Assembly: GCF_001187535.1 (NCBI RefSeq)
Contig: NZ_LFIO01001835.1
Coordinates: forward strand, 1-59,329
Length of the DNA: 59,329 bases
Origin: Rhizobium ecuadorense
Lineage (GTDB): Bacteria; Pseudomonadota; Alphaproteobacteria; Rhizobiales; Rhizobiaceae
Direction: 5' to 3'
Made by a program: the position numbers and the translations under genes. Of the stretch, positions 39,352 to 49,800 are shown piece after piece (the first letter of the stretch is position 1; each line of letters starts with the position of its first letter). The notes under the pieces were generated by a model that had not been told where the DNA came from, searched no databases, and saw only the letters and a program-made list of their open reading frames with translations.

Positions 39352-41877
39352 CTATAATTTTGCAAAGCGCAGTCTCAGCGCATTTGAAATCACCGAGACG
39401 GACGAGAGGCTCATCGCCGCCGCCGCGATCATCGGCGACAGCAGCAGCCCGAAGATCGGATAGAGCACGCCGGCTGCGACCGGCACGCCGAGCGCATTAT
39501 AGCCGAAGGCGAAGCCGAGATTCTGGCGGATGTTGCGCATCGTCGCCTCCGCCAGCCGCCGCGCCCTGACAACGCCGGTGAGATCGCCCTTCACCAGGGT
39601 GATGCCGGCGCTTTCCATTGCAACGTCGGCGCCGGTGCCCATGGCGATGCCGACATCGGCGGCCGCGAGCGCCGGCGCATCGTTGACGCCGTCTCCGGCC
39701 ATGGCGATGACGGCGCCCTTGGCGCGCAGTTCCTCGATCAGCGCGCTTTTGCCCTCCGGCAGCATATCGGCGCGGACTTCGTCGATCCCCAGGCTTTTTG
39801 CCACCGCACGCGCCGTGCGCTCGTTGTCGCCCGTCGCCATGATGATCTTCAGGCCGCTGTCATGTAGCGCCTTGATGGCCGCGGCGGTCGTCGGCTTGAT
39901 CCGGTCGGCAACGGCGACGAGACCGGCAAGCGCGCCGTCGAATACGACGAACATCACCGTCTTGCCCTCACCGCGCAGGGCCTCGGTCTTCTCGGCAAGC
40001 GCCGAATGATCGATGCCGAGATCGGCAAGCATCGCCGCATTGCCGAGCGCCACCATCGTGGCGCCGGCAAGGCCCTGAACGCCCTTGCCGGTCTTGGCCT
40101 CGAAGCCGGTGACCTCGACGAAGGCGACGCCGCGCTCTTCGGCGCCGGACACGATCGCGTCGGCCAGCGGATGTTCGGAACCGCGCTCCAGGCTTGCCGC
40201 CAGCGACAGCAGCCGGTTTTCTTCGGTTCCACCGAAGGCGACGACGTCGGTGAGCTTCGGCTTGCCCTCGGTCAGCGTGCCTGTTTTGTCGACGATCAGC
40301 GTATCGACCTTGGAAAAACGCTCCAGCGCTTCGGCGTCCTTGATCAGCACGCCTTCGCCAGCCCCGCGCCCGGTTGCGATCATGATCGACATCGGCGTGG
40401 CAAGACCGAGCGCGCAGGGGCAGGCGATGATCAGAACGGCGACGGCGGCAAGCAGCGCATTGGCAAGGCTCGGTTCCGGGCCGACCGCCGCCCAGACGAT
40501 AAAGGCAAGGATGGCCGCGGCGACGACCGCCGGCACGAAGAAGGCCGACACCCGGTCGACCGCGCCCTGGATCGGCGCGCGTGAGCGCTGCGCCTTGGCG
40601 ACCATCTCGACGATGCGCGACAGCACCGTGTCGGCGCCGACCTTCTCGGCCGACATGACGAGGGAGCCGTTCTTGTTGATCGTGCCGCCGGTCAGTGCGT
40701 CGCCCTTCGATTTCTCCACCGGCAAGGGCTCGCCCGATATCATCGATTCGTCGACGGTCGACTGGCCCTCGAGGACAGAACCGTCCACCGGAACGCGCTC
40801 GCCGGGGCGCACACGCAGCCGGTCGCCGGCCTGGATCTCGTCCACCGGCACATCTAGCTCGCTGCCATCGGCATCGATGCGCCGCGCCGTCTTCGGCGCG
40901 AGATCGAGCAGAGCGCGGATAGCCGAGCCGGTACGTTCGCGTGCTTTCAGTTCCAGCACCTGGCCGACGAAGACGAGGGCGACGATAACGGCGGCCGCCT
41001 CGAAATAGACCGGCACACCAGCACCATGGCCGCGGAAACTCATCGGGAAGATGCCGGGCGCCAGCGTGGCGACGAGGCTGTAGACATAGGCGGTGCCGAC
41101 GCCGAGACCGATCAGCGTCCACATATTCGGGCTGCGGTTGACGAGGGACGCCCAGGCGCGCCGGAAAAATGGCAGGGCCGCCCACAGCACAACAGGCGTT
41201 GCCAGCAGCAGTTCGAGATAGGTCGCCTGCGGCTCGCCGATCATTTCCCTAAGCGGCAGGCCGAGCATCGGCCCCATGCCGAGGGCGAGCAGCGGCAGAG
41301 CCAGGATGGCGCTGACCCAAAGCCGTCGGGTGAAATCGACAAGTTCGGGGTTCGGGCCTTCGTCATCAGACGGAATGCCCATCGGCTCGAGCGCCATGCC
41401 GCATTTCGGGCAGTCGCCAGGCCGGTCGCTGACGACCTCCGGATGCATCGGGCAGGTATAGAGCGTACCCTTCGGCACCGGTTTTGCCGCCGGGCGTTTG
41501 CCGTCGCGATACGCTGCGGGATCGGCTTCGAACTTTGTCTTGCAAGCGGCCGAGCAGAAGTAGAATTTCTCGCCCTCGACTTTCAGAAAATGTTTCGCCG
41601 TCGAGCGATCGACGGTCATGCCGCAGACCGGATCCTTCGCGGTCAGGTACTCCTGCGGCGCGGCGGTAAACTTCGTCCGGCAGCCTTCCGAGCAGAAATG
41701 ATAGAGGCGGCCGGCATGATCGAGCGAAGGCTTGCCGGCCTCTGGATCGACAATCATGCCGCAGACCGGATCACGGGTTATGACGTCGGCAGTCTTTTCC
41801 CCGCCATGGCCGCAGCAGCTGTGATCGCCGGCATGGGCGTGGCCGTGATGATGATCGTGATCGTGTTTGATATTCAT
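39352..41877 (-). CDS. copA: Copper-translocating P1B-type ATPase with two YHS domains
   Basis: An 841-residue P-type ATPase exporting Cu(I) (also called ActP in Rhizobium). The His-rich N-terminus is followed by two YHS-type metal domains (RDPVCGMIVDPEAGKPSLDH region; KDPVCGMTVDRSTAKHFLKV region) and a CxMHPE/CPKCGM heavy-metal-binding unit. The membrane CPC motif (IACPCALGLATP), the TGES-type MISGEPLPVEK segment, DKTGTLTEGKP and GDGVNDAPAL are intact. It lacks the usual HMA ferredoxin-like domains. The ATPase precedes hmrR in one operon. Confidence 0.93.
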   Translation of the reverse strand: MNIKHDHDHHHGHAHAGDHSCCGHGGEKTADVITRDPVCGMIVDPEAGKPSLDHAGRLYHFCSEGCRTKFTAAPQEYLTAKDPVCGMTVDRSTAKHFLKVEGEKFYFCSAACKTKFEADPAAYRDGKRPAAKPVPKGTLYTCPMHPEVVSDRPGDCPKCGMALEPMGIPSDDEGPNPELVDFTRRLWVSAILALPLLALGMGPMLGLPLREMIGEPQATYLELLLATPVVLWAALPFFRRAWASLVNRSPNMWTLIGLGVGTAYVYSLVATLAPGIFPMSFRGHGAGVPVYFEAAAVIVALVFVGQVLELKARERTGSAIRALLDLAPKTARRIDADGSELDVPVDEIQAGDRLRVRPGERVPVDGSVLEGQSTVDESMISGEPLPVEKSKGDALTGGTINKNGSLVMSAEKVGADTVLSRIVEMVAKAQRSRAPIQGAVDRVSAFFVPAVVAAAILAFIVWAAVGPEPSLANALLAAVAVLIIACPCALGLATPMSIMIATGRGAGEGVLIKDAEALERFSKVDTLIVDKTGTLTEGKPKLTDVVAFGGTEENRLLSLAASLERGSEHPLADAIVSGAEERGVAFVEVTGFEAKTGKGVQGLAGATMVALGNAAMLADLGIDHSALAEKTEALRGEGKTVMFVVFDGALAGLVAVADRIKPTTAAAIKALHDSGLKIIMATGDNERTARAVAKSLGIDEVRADMLPEGKSALIEELRAKGAVIAMAGDGVNDAPALAAADVGIAMGTGADVAMESAGITLVKGDLTGVVRARRLAEATMRNIRQNLGFAFGYNALGVPVAAGVLYPIFGLLLSPMIAAAAMSLSSVSVISNALRLRFAKL

Positions 41878-41919
41878 GACTGTCTCCTATGCCCCAGGGG
41901 CAGTTGGAGAGACTTATCC

Positions 41920-41940
41920 ACCTTCCAGCAACTGGAAGGT
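41920..41940. promoter_or_regulatory. HmrR operator and copA promoter
   Basis: Perfect dyad ACCTTCCAG, three bases, CTGGAAGGT. On the minus strand TTGACC overlaps its upstream edge, and a -10-like GATAAG lies 19 bases further on. The stretched 19-base spacer with a dyad inside is the signature of MerR-activated promoters. It is 43 bases upstream of the copA ATG. Confidence 0.85.
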
Positions 41941-41996
41941 CAAGTGCCAATTTTGACGAGGCAGATTTTTCGAAGCCTTGTTGTCTAGCCCAATCC

Positions 41997-44606
41997 TCAG
42001 ATCGGGCTGATCAGCCCGACCGGCTGACTGCCGAGCAGGGCGGCGACAGCAATGCTGCCGCCGGGTTCGATCGTCTTTCCGGTCACCAGGTCCGCTTTCA
42101 GCCCGTGAAGAGGGGAGGGGACGGCGATCGCCGTATCCTCCCAGAATTCCGGGCCGGCAAAGAGCACGCCCGGATCGAGCCAGCCGAACATCAGCCGGGG
42201 TGCGGCGACGATAGCGAAATTATCCTTGTGCACCCGGGCAAAAGCCAGCACGTGCTCGCGCCGGCCGCCGGTCACCTTCAGCGGCAGATAGTCGCCTCTG
42301 GCAAAGAGCGCGGGTTGCCGCTGGCGCAGCTGCAGGCTGATCGCGATGATGCGCTGCTTCAATGCTGCCGCCTGAAGCTTGGCGATCGGCCCGGCGTCAT
42401 CAAGCCAGGCGGCCAGCAGCGCATGATCGATCGGCCGGCGGTTATCGGGATCGACGAGGCTGAAATCGAAACCCTCGGAGCCCTGGTAGATGTCGGGAAT
42501 GCCGGGCGCCGTCAGCTTGAGCAGCGTCTGCGACAGGCTGTTGAGGTAACCCGCCGCGATGAAGGGCTGCAGCACCCTTTCGAAATCCTCGAGGAAGGCA
42601 TCGTTTTCGGGTGGAACCAGCGCCGCCGCATAGGCCGTCACCGCTTCTTCGTAAGCGGCATCCTGTTCGATCCAGCCGGTGTGGAGTTTAGCCTCGCGCA
42701 CCGCCTTGACCGCGTAATCGGTGAAGCGCGCGCGAAGGCCTTCCGTCTGCGCCCTATCGAAATCCTCCGGCCAGACGCCGGCCAGAGCCTGGTAAAGCAT
42801 CCATTCGACATTCGGCTCCGGTGCCGCACCATTCGGCAGGTCCGTCAGCCAGGACCGGTTCATCTCACGCCAGCGTGCCACCGCCTGCACGAAAACATCC
42901 GCGCCCTCGCTTAAGGCGTAGAGCCTGGCGCGCGCATCCTCGCCACGTTTGGTGTCGTGGGTGGCGCTGGCCGAAAGCCCATGCGGCTGCAGCCGCGCCC
43001 GCTCGGCCATGCGGCGATGGAATCCCTCCGGGCCGTCCGGCGTCTTGCCCGGTTCGCCACCGACTTCGTTTGCCGCAAGCAGCCTGTTGTAGCGGTAGAA
43101 CAGCGTGTCCTCCGTCGCCTTCGCCATCACAGGCCCGCTCAGTTGCTGGAAGCGGATACGGAACTCATGGGCGGCATCCCCCTCGACCTTGCCTTCGAGA
43201 AGCTTCAGCACATGGTCGAGCCCACGCCGATCATCGAGCCGGGCCATGGCTTGCGATGCGGTCGCGGCAAGGACAGCTGAATCCTGCCACGCGAGCGGAC
43301 CGCCATCGCCATAGGTGCGGTAGACGGGGAAGGCGATCAGCAGTTCGCTCAGCGCCGTGGCGATCTCGTCTCTGTTTATCTCGGGAAAGATGCCCGCGGC
43401 GATCGACACCAGCCGGCCGGTTTCGCCGGCGAAATTGCGCTCGACCATCAGCCGCTTGGCAAGCCGCCGGCCTTCCTCGAGATCGCCCGTCTCGCCGGCA
43501 AGGCTGCGATAGGCATCGTCCAATCTGCGCAGACCGCCGCCGTCGATGAAGAGTTCGCTCAGCGCCGCGATGAACTCATATCCCGTGGTACCCGCGACCG
43601 GCCAGCTCTCCGGCAGCACTTCGCCGGGTCCGAGGATCTTTTCCACGACGATATAGCTGTCCGGCCCAACCGCGTCCCTCAGCCGGTCGAGATAGGCCTT
43701 GGGTTCGGCTAACCCATCGACATGGTCGATGCGCAGGCCCTGCACCTTGCCATGGCGCACCAGCTCGATCGTCAGCCGGTGCATGTCTTCGAACACGGAG
43801 GGGTTTTCGACGCGGGTTCCCACAAGCCCGGTCACCTCGAAAAAACGGCGATAGCTCAGATGCCGTGCCGCCTCCTTCCAATGGGTAAGCCGCCAATGCT
43901 GCCCCTCATGCAGGCTTTTGAGGAAATCGCGATCGGCTGAGATATCCTCGAGCTTTTGCCGGAGCACGGCGCGGTCACCGCCTTCGAAGAGGATGTCGCG
44001 CATGGCGCGGGCAAAGTCCTCGCCTGAGGTGGCGGCTGCAGCCTCCGCCATTCTCGTTGCCACCGGATCGTCGAGCCGGTTTGCGATCGCGCCGTAACTG
44101 CTGGGGTTGAGCGGCAGCAGCGTCTCGAAATAGCCGAAGGCGAAGTTGCCATGCGTTTCGTCGAGGGTGATGCGCAGCTCGCCATTGGCCAGCGCCCGCT
44201 CGAAATCCTGGCCGAGCTGCGGCAGGGTCAGAGGCTCGCTCCAGTCGATGTCGAAGTGGCCGGCATAGGCGCTCTGCCGGCCGAATGCCAGCACGTTGCG
44301 CCACCAGACATTTTCCGGCGAGGCGGCCATGTGGTTCGGGACGATGTCCAAAATCAGTCCCATGCCCGCCGCAGCCAGGCTTTCCGTCAGCCGCTCGAAC
44401 CCCGCCCGGCCGCCGAGCGCCGGGTCGATCTCATTGGCGTCGATGACGTCATAGCCGTGGGTCGAGCCGCTGGCGGCGGTGAAGATCGGAGAGGTGTAGA
44501 GGTGGCTGATGCCGAGCGTCTTGAGATAGGGAACGAGGCCGCAGGCGCGATCGAAGGTCATGCCATTGCGGAATTGTATCCGGTAGGTCGCGGTCGGAAG
44601 GGTCAT
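41997..44606 (-). CDS. treY: Malto-oligosyltrehalose synthase
   Basis: An 869-residue GH13 enzyme that converts the reducing end of maltodextrins to a trehalosyl end. TATYRIQFRNGMTFDRACGL and HLYTSPIFTAASGSTHGYDV are specific TreY openings; GLILDIVPNHMA, GLRIDHVDGL and YIVVEKILGPGE carry the GH13 catalytic region, and FKLTAPGIPDIYQGSEG-like sequence (LTAPGIPDIYQGSEG) is near the C-terminus. TreZ is not in the window. It supplies trehalose for osmotic protection. Confidence 0.94.
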   Translation of the reverse strand: MTLPTATYRIQFRNGMTFDRACGLVPYLKTLGISHLYTSPIFTAASGSTHGYDVIDANEIDPALGGRAGFERLTESLAAAGMGLILDIVPNHMAASPENVWWRNVLAFGRQSAYAGHFDIDWSEPLTLPQLGQDFERALANGELRITLDETHGNFAFGYFETLLPLNPSSYGAIANRLDDPVATRMAEAAAATSGEDFARAMRDILFEGGDRAVLRQKLEDISADRDFLKSLHEGQHWRLTHWKEAARHLSYRRFFEVTGLVGTRVENPSVFEDMHRLTIELVRHGKVQGLRIDHVDGLAEPKAYLDRLRDAVGPDSYIVVEKILGPGEVLPESWPVAGTTGYEFIAALSELFIDGGGLRRLDDAYRSLAGETGDLEEGRRLAKRLMVERNFAGETGRLVSIAAGIFPEINRDEIATALSELLIAFPVYRTYGDGGPLAWQDSAVLAATASQAMARLDDRRGLDHVLKLLEGKVEGDAAHEFRIRFQQLSGPVMAKATEDTLFYRYNRLLAANEVGGEPGKTPDGPEGFHRRMAERARLQPHGLSASATHDTKRGEDARARLYALSEGADVFVQAVARWREMNRSWLTDLPNGAAPEPNVEWMLYQALAGVWPEDFDRAQTEGLRARFTDYAVKAVREAKLHTGWIEQDAAYEEAVTAYAAALVPPENDAFLEDFERVLQPFIAAGYLNSLSQTLLKLTAPGIPDIYQGSEGFDFSLVDPDNRRPIDHALLAAWLDDAGPIAKLQAAALKQRIIAISLQLRQRQPALFARGDYLPLKVTGGRREHVLAFARVHKDNFAIVAAPRLMFGWLDPGVLFAGPEFWEDTAIAVPSPLHGLKADLVTGKTIEPGGSIAVAALLGSQPVGLISPI

Positions 44607-44667
44607 GAGGCCGTCTGACGTTGGAGGGAGACCCTTTCCAACGGTTGTGTCGGGGTTTTGGTTCCCT

Positions 44668-44773
44668 TACAGCGCCGCGCGTCTTTTCAGATGCGCAAAG
44701 GACGCTGTACATTTTTGAATCTACGCATCGTGCTTTCCGAAAATCGATTCCGATTTTCGGAAAGCACGATGCG
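44668..44773. repeat. Composite palindromic repeat between treY and pbpC
   Basis: First unit: TACAGCG (44668-44674) and CGCTGTA (44703-44709) with inner complementary GCGCGTC/GATGCGC-type arms. Second unit: a perfect 23-base inverted repeat from 44724-44746 to 44751-44773 around a four-base loop, ending next to the pbpC stop codon. Both resemble separate dispersed rhizobial repeats. The hairpin may protect the 3' end of the pbpC message. Confidence 0.75.
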
Positions 44774-46855
44774 CTAGTCGATGAAAACGCCCACGCTTGC
44801 GGCGCGCCCGGCCGAGTCGATAACGGTCAGTTTCGAGTAGCCGCCGCCGTCGGGCAGCCATTGCTGGGTGCGTCGGCGGGAGAGGTCGGGCAACGGCCTG
44901 CCGTTGGCAAGCCAGCGGAACGGCGCGCGGCCGCCCTGCAGCTTCAGCATCAGCGGCGACAGGTCGCCGGCGCCGGCGCCGAGATCGATATGGGCGCCCT
45001 CGGGCGGATAGACAATCTGAGGCGCGGGTTCGCGGCCGGAGGCGACGAGCAGGCCGCTGGCATTCAGCGCAAAACGTCGCTGGCTGATCGGCAGCTCGGA
45101 CTGGGCAATGCGCACGGCGCCGGCCGGCGGGCGGGGCAGCGGGGTCATTGATATGCCGGATTTGGCGAAACCTTCGAACAGGATGGGGGCGGCGGTGCCA
45201 TAGCCGGTCAAACCCGGCACGGCGCTGTTATCGGGCCGTCCGACCCAGACGCCGAGCACATAGCGCCCGTCATAGCCGACCGACCAGGCGTCGCGATAGC
45301 CGTAGCTGGTGCCGGTCTTGTAGGCGATGCCGCGCTGCGGCGCGCCGGCGGGAGGAATGACGCCGGAGAGAATATCGGCGATGTTCCAGACCGCGACCGG
45401 CTCCAGCAGCGGTTCGCCGTCGAGCCTATCAGGTGTGCCGGTGATGCCGTCGCCGAGCCTTGCCGGCTGGCCGCGATTGGCAAGCGCCGTATAAAGCTGC
45501 ACCAGATCCTTGAGCGTGATGCCGACGCCGCCGAGACCGATCGCCAGCCCCGGCGTTTCGTTCGGCGGCAAAGCCGGGCGCACTTCGGCGCGGCGGAAGC
45601 GCACCAGCAGCCGCGACGGCCCGACGGCGTCAAGCAGTTTGACCGCCGGCACGTTCAGCGATAGCTGCAAGGCCTCGCGCACGGTGACGTCGCCCTGATA
45701 GCTCATATCGAAATTGCGCGGCCGGTAACCGAAGAAATCGGCCGGCCGGTCCTCGATGATCGTCTCCTGGGAGACGAGACCCTGTTCGAAGGCGAGCCCG
45801 TAGATGAAGGGCTTCAGTGTCGAGCCCGGCGAGCGGTTGACGCGCGTCATATCGATCCAGCCGGAGCGGCTGGCGTCGAAATAATCGGCCGAGCCGACCT
45901 CGCCGATAATCGCGCCGGTCTGCGCATCGGCCATCACCATGGCAAGCGACAGCTTCGGCCCGAGTTTCATCGCCGCGGCCCGGGCGACCGCTTCCAGCCC
46001 CTGCTGCACCTGCTTCTTCAAGGTCGTCTGGTGCCTGAGGACATCAGGCTCCTTGCGCAGTGCGGCTTCAGCCACATGGGCGGCCAATGCCGGCAATTGC
46101 ATGCGCCGCATCGGGACAGCGGCAGCCTCGGCCCGCTCCGCCTCGCCGTCGCCGATGGCCTCGGCCACCGCGGCCCGATCGAGCACGCGTTTGCGCGCCT
46201 CTTGCGCCGCGTGGAGATTGCGGTCCGGCCGGCGCCGTTCCGGCAGCTGCGGCAGAGCGACGAGCAGGGCAGCTTCAGCGACGGTCAGGCGGCGCGGCTC
46301 CTTGCCGAAATAGGCAAGGCTTGCGGCGCGCACGCCTTCCAGATTGCCGCCATAGGGCGCATGGGTGAGATAAAGGTCGAGGATCTGCTCCTTCGACAGC
46401 CGCCGCTCGATCTGCACGGCACGCGCCAGCTGCAAAAGTTTTGCCGAGAGCGAACGTCCGGCGCGCGGCTCGATCAGCCGCGCCACCTGCATCGACAGCG
46501 TCGACGCACCGGAAACGATGCGGCCGTTGCGGAGGAATTGCGTGGCGGCCCGCCCGAGCGCCCAGGCATCGACGCCGCCGTGATCGTAGAAACGCTGATC
46601 CTCATAAGCGATCAGCATGCGCAGGAATTGCGGATCGACGTCGGCAACCGTGGTCTTCAGCCGCCAGCGCCCTTCCGAAGTCGCAAAGGCGCGCAGCAAT
46701 TGTCCATCGGCATCGAGCACCTCGGCGGAGACCACATCCGCTTTGTCGAGCGGCGGCGGAAAGGCCTTGTCGGCGGCATCGAGCGCGAGGAGACCTGCGC
46801 CGGCAAGAAGGATGCCGGCGGCGGACCCGATCGCAAACTTGCGCCACAGCCTCAT
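44774..46855 (-). CDS. pbpC: Penicillin-binding protein 1C
   Basis: A 693-residue bifunctional peptidoglycan synthase. An N-terminal membrane helix (about 10-28) anchors it. The glycosyltransferase domain contains IAYEDQRFYDHGGVDAWAL and VSGASTLSMQVARL. The transpeptidase domain has the active-site SPGSTLKPFIYGL, SLN and KTGTSYGYRDAW, and the C-terminus carries a BiPBP_C module. Its ATG overlaps the upstream alpha-2-macroglobulin stop by four bases, the known yfhM-pbpC pairing in which the macroglobulin protects against proteases after cell-wall damage. Confidence 0.94.
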   Translation of the reverse strand: MRLWRKFAIGSAAGILLAGAGLLALDAADKAFPPPLDKADVVSAEVLDADGQLLRAFATSEGRWRLKTTVADVDPQFLRMLIAYEDQRFYDHGGVDAWALGRAATQFLRNGRIVSGASTLSMQVARLIEPRAGRSLSAKLLQLARAVQIERRLSKEQILDLYLTHAPYGGNLEGVRAASLAYFGKEPRRLTVAEAALLVALPQLPERRRPDRNLHAAQEARKRVLDRAAVAEAIGDGEAERAEAAAVPMRRMQLPALAAHVAEAALRKEPDVLRHQTTLKKQVQQGLEAVARAAAMKLGPKLSLAMVMADAQTGAIIGEVGSADYFDASRSGWIDMTRVNRSPGSTLKPFIYGLAFEQGLVSQETIIEDRPADFFGYRPRNFDMSYQGDVTVREALQLSLNVPAVKLLDAVGPSRLLVRFRRAEVRPALPPNETPGLAIGLGGVGITLKDLVQLYTALANRGQPARLGDGITGTPDRLDGEPLLEPVAVWNIADILSGVIPPAGAPQRGIAYKTGTSYGYRDAWSVGYDGRYVLGVWVGRPDNSAVPGLTGYGTAAPILFEGFAKSGISMTPLPRPPAGAVRIAQSELPISQRRFALNASGLLVASGREPAPQIVYPPEGAHIDLGAGAGDLSPLMLKLQGGRAPFRWLANGRPLPDLSRRRTQQWLPDGGGYSKLTVIDSAGRAASVGVFID

Positions 46856-49800
46856 TGTTGTGCCGCCACGACCTCCATCTTGCCGGTCGCGGTGCGGGCC
46901 GAGAGCTCCGGACGGTACATGTCCTCGACGCTTGCGGCCGGATGATCGTAGGTGCCGGGAGTGACGGCGCGCACGACATAGGCGACGTTGAATTCGCGGT
47001 TATCGTCCGCCGCGCGGTTGAAGGCGGCGACGAAGCGATCGTAGCGGAATTCGGTATGGGCGGTGGAGATCTCGCCGATCCAGTCGAAATTCGTCATCTG
47101 GGCGCTGTCGACGAGGTTCGGATTGTCGATCTCGAAACCGGCCGGCAGCAGGTCGGTGATGACGATGCGCGACGGCCAGTCGTTGCTTTCGCGCACATGG
47201 ATGACGACGACGTAGCGTTCGTTCTGCTTGGCTTCGCTGACATTCGCCTCTTCGCCGTCGAGCGTGTAATAGCTGCGCTCGATGAGGAAGCCGTCGCCGC
47301 CGGCCGGCAGCGGCACGGTCGGGGCGGCAACGGTGGTGACAATGGCCGAGACCGCGTCGTTCGTCTGGTTGGTCAGCGTCAGCGGATGGTCGGCGAGCGC
47401 ATCGCCGGTCATGCGGGCCATATAGGCGCCGGTGTGGGCCGCGCCGTTGACATCGACCTTCAACCCGTCATCGCCGCCCTGGATGGCGCGGGCGGCAAGC
47501 AGCATCCAGGCTTCTTCCTGGGTGCTCTTGTATTTGCTACGGCCCCATTCCTTGGCGACGGCCTTGGCGAGATCGGGGACGACGGGTGGCACCGGCCGGC
47601 TTTCGGCGGCGAGCGCCAGGATCGCCGCGCCATCGCGCAGGATCGTGCCGTAATCGGTGCGCGACAGGTTCACCCGCGACACCATCGATTGCTGCGACAT
47701 CTGCAGGGCGTCGAGGAAAAGGTTCTTCGAACGCTGGGCATCGCCGTAGAGCGCCAGTGCTGCGGCGATATGCGCCTTGGCAAGCGGCGTCGGGAAGTCG
47801 TTGATCATCGTATCGGCATAATAACGCAGATCGCTGATCGCCGCCTTCTTGTTGCGGGCAAGCACATAGATGGCATAGGCGATCTGGTCGCCCTGGCCCT
47901 TGATGTCGGTGGTGTAGGAGAGCGTGTTCTGCAGGTTTTCGAGCGCCTGCACGAAGGCCCTTTCCGGGACGTCGTATTTCATTTCGCGCGCCCGCGTCAG
48001 GAAATCGGTGACGTAGGAATCCAGCCAGACGTCGCCCGAATCCGGTCCCCAGAGGCCGAAGCTGCCGGCCGAGGCCTGGTAGGAGAGCACGCGGTAGATC
48101 GCATCCTGCACGCGCTTGTGCACGTCGTCGTCGTTTGCGATGCCGGCCTGCTTCGCCACTTCGGCGAGGTAGAGCAGCGGCAGCGCCCGGCTGGTGGTCT
48201 GCTCGGCGCAACCGAAGGGATAGCGGTCGAGCGTCATCAGCAGCGCCGGAATGTCGAAGGCGGCGGAACGGGTGACGTTGACGCTGATCGAAGCGCCGGG
48301 CAGCACGCTGTCGGCCAGCAGGTTCTTGTCGACGGTGAGCTTGGCCCCGGGCTTCAGCGCCAGCACCCTGCGTTCGGTGATCGGCAGGGATGACGGGCGC
48401 ACCGGCACGTCGACGCTCTGGTCGAGCGACAGGCCGGAAGCATCCGAGAGGTTGATCGAGACGCTGCCGGCGCCCGGCTGTTTGCCGATGAGCGAGAGCG
48501 TCAGCTCGGATTTCGCTCCGGCTTCGAGGCGGATCGTCTGCGCGGCGGAGGCTTGTTCGATTCCGACCGCGTCATTGCCGGTCAGCTGCAGCTTGTAATC
48601 GCCGGCCGGCGCATCGGTGTTGGCGATGTCGAGGCGCAGATTGGCCTTGTCGCCGGGGGCGAGGAATTTCGGCAGGCTGGCGGTGACGACGACCGGATCG
48701 CGGATGATGACATCCTTGACGCCGTGGCCGACACCGGTCTTCGACCATGCCACAGCCATGACGCGCGCCGTGCCGTTGAATTGCGGAATGTCGAAGGAGA
48801 CGTTGGCCTTGCCTTCGGCGTCGAGCTTCACCGGCCCGGAGAAGAAGGCGACGAGCTTCTGCGTCGGCGGGCTTGACTGCAGCGCCACAGCACCGCCGTC
48901 GCCGCCGGTCCGGAGCTTGCCGGTCGCACCCAGCGAGCCGTCGATCAGCCGGCCGTAGAGGTCGCGGATTTCAAGGCCGAGCTGCCGCTGGCCGAAATAC
49001 CAGTCCTCCGGGTTCGGCGGTTCGTAGCGCGTCAGGTTGAGAATGCCGACATCGACGGCGGCTACCGTGACATAGGCATCCTCATTGGCGCCGGCACCCG
49101 CCACCTGCAGGCCGATATTCAACGGTCCGCGCGGCAGCATCTTTTCCGGCGTGTCGAGCTTGACCTGCAGTGCACGCTGTTCGGGATCGACCTTCAGCCA
49201 TTTGATGCCGATCGAGCGCATCGGCATGTGGCTGTCCTGCGCGTCGCCGGGGCGGAAGAGTGTCGCGGTCACATAGGCACCGGCGCCCCAGTCCGCGGTG
49301 ACGGGGATTTCGACCTCGCCGCCGGTCTCGCCGATCGCGGCATTCTGCACGGCGACGAGCTTTTCGGTTCCTGATGTCACCATCAGCTCGCCGCCGTAGC
49401 GCGAGGTGACCTTCAGCTTGGCGGTGTCGCCGATCTTGTAGCTGTCCTTGTCGAGGGCGATCTCAAGGCCATCAGGTGTTTCGGTCGAGGTCGAGGTGAC
49501 GAACCAGCCGGCGTCGAATTCGACGCTGGAGGTCGGGCCGTCGGCATCCGGGCTTTCCACTTCGAGGCGATAGCGGCCCCATTTCACCGGCACGGAGATC
49601 TTGCCGCCGTCCATCGTGGCGTCGACGCTGCCGTTGGCAACCTGCTCGGCGGTATAGACCGGCTCGTATTTCCACGCCGTTCCCTCGCGATACCATTGGT
49701 ACTCGCGGTTGAGGCTGTAGAATTTCCAGCGCAGGCCCTTGGTCTCCTGCTTCTGTCCGTTGGCATCGACGCCGATCACCGTGAGGTTGGCGATCGAGTT

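Noticed and set aside
46441..48393. A 650-codon plus-strand frame opposite the macroglobulin and pbpC genes
   Set aside because: It crosses the border of two well-supported minus-strand genes and has no recognisable domain.
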